Assembly: GCA_013397795.1 (NCBI GenBank)
Contig: VZTJ01004015.1
Span: 2,213,133-2,277,132 of the forward strand
Direction: 5' to 3'
DNA: 64,000 bases
Source: Orthonyx spaldingii
Lineage: Eukaryota; Chordata; Aves; Passeriformes; Orthonychidae
In this document: positions 61,201-64,000 of the stretch, piece after piece
How the letters are laid out: each line of letters starts with the position of its first letter
How positions within the stretch are numbered: position 1 is the first letter of the stretch
Position numbers and translations under genes: made by a program
The notes under the pieces: model-generated
The model's database searches: none
Seen by the model: only the letters and a program-made list of their open reading frames with translations
What the model was told of the DNA's origin: nothing

Positions 61201-63617
61201 CTGACACCTGCACTGCACTACAGCTGACTGTTGCAGAAATCAGTAAGTTCTACAGAGCAATAGTGGGCTTAAGTTATGACTAGGGCCACTTAGGAAAAGC
61301 CAGGCCCATCCTTGGACAGTGTGTTTGTTACTTAAAACAATGATGAACGAGCACCAACTTCGGACTGACATTCACCAAAGGAAAGGGTACTTACGCTTTT
61401 CTCAGTTTTTCAAGGACGATTCGCTTCCTAATCTGCATTTGTGCACTTGAGTCAACAAGTGGGAAGGTGAGGTCTTCCTGCTGATCATCCTGTATTAGAC
61501 AGAAAACCTTAACAGCTATAACCTAGTGTTTAATTCAAGTCAGTACATTGAAATAGTCACAGATAATCAATAATATTTAAACATTAAATAACTCTTATCT
61601 CTGAATAGAAAAAAACCGCAAACTAATTTTAAATGGGCGGACACTTGCATGATCTGATGCAACATACAGTATTGCAGCTCATGTAATGTTCTCCTTCCCT
61701 GTGTGAGATACTTATCCGCTTGTGATAGCAGAAACAAAGTAATAATTCTGTGAAGGCCAGATTCAGGCTTTGTACAGCCTCCACACTGTTCCACCAGACA
61801 CTTACTTTGTCTTTGCTAGGATCTTCCCCTCCTTGTGCTTGTGTTGCTGCCTCTTCAGCCAAGACATACTTTCCTTTATAGAACTCTTTTACTCGGAGTT
61901 CCAGAAACTCCGTTTCTTCTTTTAACTTTTCATAACTAGGCAGAGGTTTAACTATTCCACCTGAGCCTGTGAAAGGTAAAGAGTAATTCAAGCTGTTTTC
62001 AGACTCCCCTACAGCAACAGTGTTGAGATCATCAGCTGTGTCTAAGTCATCCTCATCAAGTTCTTCAGTCTCCTGGCTGGCAGATGCTATGCACTCTGAT
62101 GAACACAAAGAAGTATAGTTTGGGCCATAGAGAAATTTTAAAGTTTCCTCAGTTCTCCATTCCATAAGTGTTTGCCTAAGCACTTCTAGTAAACTGCCTT
62201 TGGAATGAAGTGGAAGCCTCAGTTCAGGGGTTTTACGTTCTGTTGAGTTAGCTATTCTTTTAAGATGTTCTGCTCCTCTTTTGCTCACACCTAGAAAAAC
62301 GATCTGTGATCCAACTGTATTTTCACAGATTTCTGAAGCACTTGATTTCCCTAGTGCAGTATTATTTGAAGGTGGTGCAGTTACTTCATTATTAGCAGAG
62401 CAAGCATGTGTTTCTTCCTGAGTGTCTAATTTACAATGAGAGAGTTGTTTCGTGGCTTCTACCACATCTGCATCTTCAGTTTTAGGGCTAGCATGGACTT
62501 TCTGAGCATGCTTCTTTTTGAGGATGCTTTTTCTGTGCAATTGCTGTGCAAAACTGGCTGAACTTGACTGACTTCCTGGTAGGACAGAAGAAACAAATTC
62601 TTGTTCAGTATCCGTACTGCTGTCACTGGCTGTGTCATGAGAACCAGATTCACATGGATCTGAAGATATCCTAGGATTTTCAATGTCAGATGCTTTAATT
62701 ACTTCATCACGTAGTTTCACCTCTTCTCCAGACTGTCCACTGTCAGAAAACACAAGCCATCAATGAAATAAGAAATGGGTGTTACCTGCAATAGCTTTTC
62801 ATTCTCATGTGAGAACGATAAAGCATTCTCTCCCTTATAGCAGACATGTAATTTTTTTCTTCAAAAACCATAACTGCTCTTCTAAAAATCTTATTGAACT
62901 CTAAAAGTTGTACTGTTCTACAATCAAGATGACGAGTACGGAGACTATTTAGAGAAGCGAGTTCTCAGCTGATTATTGGCAGCTAGAAAAGAACAGTAAA
63001 CAAGATATTACAGCAGAACAATGTCAGACTTAGCATCATGAACAGTGCAATTTTAAAATTAAGACAGGCATGCTAACATATATAGGAATATAGTACCCTT
63101 AAATCAGGGGGACAGCTGAGCTGTTTCAGCATATATGTTTGCCACCTAATGGCAAGAGAAAACAAACAGAAAGTTGCACAATACACAGCGAGGTACAGCG
63201 AGATGACAGGAGTAGCGTGATTTCATTTTGGCTGATATAGACCTTTCAGATTAAGAAGTACAGAAGCTTTCATCACATATAATTGGCACAATTTTCTTTA
63301 TTAAGAATAGATGGCATAAAATATTCAAAGTACAAACAGTGTATTTGTTTCAGATTTCAACAGGCTCAATTAAGATACACAATCCAAGAGCAGCTGTACA
63401 CTAAATCATACAGATCAAATACGCTGGGCTAGAATCACAAAGGAAAAAAACCTTTGCGTAGGTTCTAGTAAGGTCTTTTCTGTAACACAGTAAACCAAAG
63501 ATTCCCTTTTCATCTACTATGATGCTAAAATTTCTAGCTATATGTGCATATAACAACAACAACAAAAATTGTTCAGTGTACCTCCGTCCCTCCTTCAGCA
63601 GCTCTATGTCTGGTGGT
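35306..63617 (-). CDS. RPAP2: RPAP2 RNA polymerase II-associated protein 2, C-terminal six exons (partial, 5' end beyond window)
   Basis: RPAP2 is the vertebrate Rtr1 relative. It binds RNA polymerase II, removes Ser5 phosphate from its C-terminal domain, and helps polymerase import and recycling with GPN GTPases. Six phase-compatible exons encode about 479 residues plus stop; the human protein has 612. What is visible is the acidic, Ser-rich middle and the conserved C-terminal part: SGQSGEEVKL, TEETLKFLYG, KPLPSYEKLKEETE, VKEFYKGKYVL, QIRKRIVLEKL, YTELKNLVKTFR and LLEELHFKNEDLESLT. The N-terminal zinc/phosphatase region (first roughly 170 residues) lies to the right of 64000. The gene converges on GFI1 with about 25 kb between stop-proximal ends, as in other vertebrates. 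Exon junctions are my reading of GT/AG sites. Confidence 0.94.
48097..48137 (+). repeat. Imperfect ACCATC-type simple repeat
   Basis: GAACATCACCA appears at both ends (48097-48107 and 48125-48135), around a CACCACCATC core. It is low-complexity DNA of about 41 bp. Confidence 0.75.
48914..48950 (+). repeat. Two-copy direct repeat, 17-bp unit, period 20
   Basis: AAAAACTGCTTAACAGA occurs exactly at 48914-48930 and 48934-48950, with CTT between, inside the RPAP2 intron. Confidence 0.9.
58162..58204 (+). repeat. Compound (TG)n(TA)n microsatellite next to gap
   Basis: About six TG units at 58162-58173 pass directly into about thirteen TA units, then GTAT and the N run. The true length is unknown because the gap starts at its edge. 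Confidence 0.9.
58205..58216. other. Assembly gap of 12 N
   Basis: Twelve ambiguous bases directly follow the TA repeat. The gap most likely marks unresolved repeat length; it does not touch a recognised exon. Confidence 0.98.
58624..58629 (-). terminator. Possible alternative polyadenylation signal for a short RPAP2 transcript
   Basis: TTTATT on + gives AATAAA on -, about 200 bases past the in-frame TAA at 58829-58827 that ends the penultimate exon if its donor is skipped. This would allow a complete short 3' end. Confidence 0.3.
58831..58986 (-). CDS. RPAP2: RPAP2 penultimate exon, with possible read-through to an alternative stop
   Basis: The exon follows an AATATTTTTAG acceptor. Its first base completes Arg of VKTFR, then it reads FSLGDNSHNLDLDCVLHPQ and on through LLTVYTLSLLKLPSHILNL to HEVY. 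The donor read here is ACAC|GTAAAT after 58831, leaving two bases that fit the terminal exon at 35444. If it is not spliced, translation continues T then TAA at 58829-58827. Compared with my recollection of the mammalian protein, only the LLSLL..P.IL-like part aligns and this exon has extra residues, so its exact status is less sure than its neighbours. Confidence 0.7.
58987..59559 (-). other. RPAP2 intron (573 bp)
   Basis: On the minus strand it runs from CG|GTGAGT to TTTTTAG|G. No other feature was seen in it. Confidence 0.85.
59560..59640 (-). CDS. RPAP2: RPAP2 coding exon (LSAVLGPLQIASGDVYTELKN segment)
   Basis: This is an 81-base exon between a TTCTAG acceptor and a CG|GTGAGT donor. It completes Ala, then encodes LSAVLGPLQIASGD, VYTELKN and LVKTF, matching the conserved C-terminal helical part of RPAP2 (LPGLLVPLQI...LKNLV.TFR in mammals). 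Phase 2 at both ends agrees with the flanking exons. Confidence 0.92.
59641..61394 (-). other. RPAP2 intron (1.75 kb)
   Basis: It starts GTAAGT after GC at 61395 on the minus strand. It is AT-rich, and no gene, RNA or transposon was recognised in it. Confidence 0.85.
61395..61489 (-). CDS. RPAP2: RPAP2 coding exon (DDQQEDLTFPLVDSSAQ segment)
   Basis: This 95-base exon has an ACAG|GATGAT acceptor and an AAAAGC|GTAAGT donor. It encodes DDQQEDLTFPLVDSSAQ then MQIRKRIVLEKLRK, a clear match to the conserved FPL.DS..Q.QIRKRIVLEKL motif of RPAP2. Phase 0 entry fits the big exon; two leftover bases fit the next one. Confidence 0.95.
61490..61805 (-). other. RPAP2 intron (316 bp)
   Basis: GTAAGTGTCTGG starts it on the minus strand. 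The long frame of the preceding exon stays open to 61629, but the known family sequence continues only across the splice. Confidence 0.9.
61806..62739 (-). CDS. RPAP2: RPAP2 large central exon
   Basis: This 934-base exon begins at TTTTCTGACAG|TGG, its first base finishing a Ser codon, and ends GACAAA|GTAAGT in phase 0. It encodes 311 residues. The first two-thirds is hydrophilic and Ser/Thr/Glu-rich (DTASDSSTDTEQEFVSS, a basic SILKKKHAQK stretch), probably disordered. The last third is better conserved: LLEVLRQTLMEWRTEETLKFLYG, an acidic EELDEDDLD patch, KPLPSYEKLKEETEFLELRV and EFYKGKYVLAEEA. One large middle exon is also how mammalian RPAP2 is built. A GTG at 62753 is not a start; it lies in the intron. 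Confidence 0.96.
62740..63581 (-). other. RPAP2 intron (842 bp)
   Basis: This runs on the minus strand from GGAG|GTACAC to TGACAG. It includes an (AAC)4 run at 63552-63563 on the + strand. No other feature was seen. Confidence 0.8.
63582..63617 (-). CDS. RPAP2: Small RPAP2 coding exon (PPDIELLKEG)
   Basis: This 36-base micro-exon lies between CTTCTTTTTCAG and CGGAG|GTACAC. It reads (R)PPDIELLKEGR and its two leftover bases AG join T of the next exon to give Ser, producing KEGRSGQSGEE across the junction, as expected for the family. The strong pyrimidine tract supports the acceptor. Confidence 0.85.
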
Positions 63618-63689
63618 CTGAAAAAGAAGACACGGAATGAACATCTTCCTGCTAAATCTATTCTCTTGAAATACACATAAATACAAAAA

Positions 63690-63790
63690 TAGTTGAATCT
63701 GGAAGGGACATCTGAGGATCTTCTAGTCTAACACCCTCTGTTCAAAGCAAGGCTGGCAAGAGCAGGTTTGTGCACAGGTGTTCAGAGAGC
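63690..63790 (-). mobile_element. CR1 LINE 3'-part fragment
   Basis: The + strand reads like the reverse complement of avian CR1: CTGGAAGGGACATCTGAGG, then CTAGTCTAACACCCTC and AAAGCAAGGCTGGCAAGAGCA, closely following the known GGAAGGGACCTCTGGAG...CTAGTCCAACC...AAAGCAGG pattern. It is short and diverged, with no coding capacity. The right boundary is approximate. Confidence 0.75.
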
Positions 63791-63857
63791 GTGGCTCGTG
63801 TGCCTGCAGCACAGCACTGTTACAGGGAACAGCATTTAACAGTCACCACGTCACACA

Positions 63858-64000
63858 AACATCGGTCAGAAAGGACCTCTGGAAGGCTCTCGTCCGACCT
63901 CCTGCTTGTAATGCAACTGTCACCAGCACTAGGTTAGGTCAGCCACAAATTCATGAAGTTTAAATCTTGAAAACCTCCAAAGATGCAGATTTCAAAACAC
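63858..64000 (-). mobile_element. Second CR1 LINE fragment, cut by window edge
   Basis: It contains GTCAGAAAGGACCTCTGGA, GTCCGACCTCCTGCTT, GGTTAGGTCAGCCAC and a TTGAAAACCTCCAAAGATG stretch, the familiar order of the CR1 3' region in reverse complement. It has the same orientation as the preceding fragment and restarts the same part of the consensus, so it is a separate insertion or a duplication. It runs past 64000. Confidence 0.8.

Larger units (their letters stand above)
63618..64000 (-). other. RPAP2 upstream intron carrying CR1 fragments
   Basis: This is the partial intron that continues beyond the window. Nearly all of it after about 63690 is CR1-derived. The preceding RPAP2 exons, including the zinc/phosphatase part, must lie to the right. 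Confidence 0.8.

Noticed and set aside
61567..61805. Continuation of the large RPAP2 exon frame to 61629 and the nested 75-codon frame
   Set aside because: GTAAGT after GACAAA is a strong donor and the next exon restores the conserved RPAP2 sequence in phase.
62740..62753. Start of RPAP2 at the GTG/ORF start at 62753
   Set aside because: This lies upstream of the TTCTGACAG acceptor; the protein is known to have a further N-terminal domain, and a phase-matched exon exists at 63582-63617.
1..64000. Operon, CRISPR array, phage, tRNA, rRNA or endogenous retrovirus
   Set aside because: No such repeats, cloverleaf promoters, polymerase or integrase frames were seen; the intron structure shows an animal genome.

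Overview
The window is vertebrate nuclear DNA, most likely from a bird. Its genes are split by introns with GT/AG boundaries, and most of it is AT-rich non-coding sequence. The only transposon remnants recognised are two CR1-type LINE tails at the right edge, a family typical of birds and reptiles. Two protein-coding genes are supported, and they converge: GFI1 on the + strand at the left and RPAP2 on the - strand at the right. The same pair, in the same convergent arrangement, is known at human 1p22, so the left gene is GFI1 rather than its paralogue GFI1B. No operon, CRISPR array, phage, tRNA or rRNA is visible.

Left part (1-10.2 kb): the sequence opens with a run of 19 C, which looks like an assembly edge. 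The last four coding exons of GFI1 follow (4447-4862, 4951-5088, 6686-6851, 8877-9055). They encode the central conserved block and all six C2H2 zinc fingers. A 3' UTR of about 1.2 kb ends after AATAAA at 10203-10208. The N-terminal exons, including the SNAG repressor motif, were not found anywhere in the window.

Middle (10.2-35.3 kb): intergenic DNA between the two 3' ends. It holds a GC/CpG-rich patch with an exact-length three-copy 34-bp tandem repeat (11016-11117), further GC-rich islands near 25.8-26.1 and 27.1-27.5 kb, short two-copy tandem duplications, and several stretches that look like regulatory conserved non-coding DNA. The last point is inference only.

Right part (35.3-64 kb): RPAP2 on the - strand. 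Six coding exons are phase-compatible from 63617 down to the stop at 35306: 63617-63582, 62739-61806, 61489-61395, 59640-59560, 58986-58831 and 35444-35306. The N-terminal Rtr1-type phosphatase/zinc region lies beyond the right edge. The penultimate exon runs into an in-frame stop if its donor is not used, so two C-termini are possible. A 12-N gap at 58205-58216 interrupts the 23-kb last intron.

The two genes do not share a pathway. GFI1 is a haematopoietic and neurosensory transcriptional repressor; RPAP2 is a general RNA polymerase II factor. I found no convincing new biological system. The most interesting leads are the alternative RPAP2 C-terminus, the missing GFI1 N-terminus, the short GFI1 linker, the 34-bp repeat and a GGAA cluster in a GFI1 intron.
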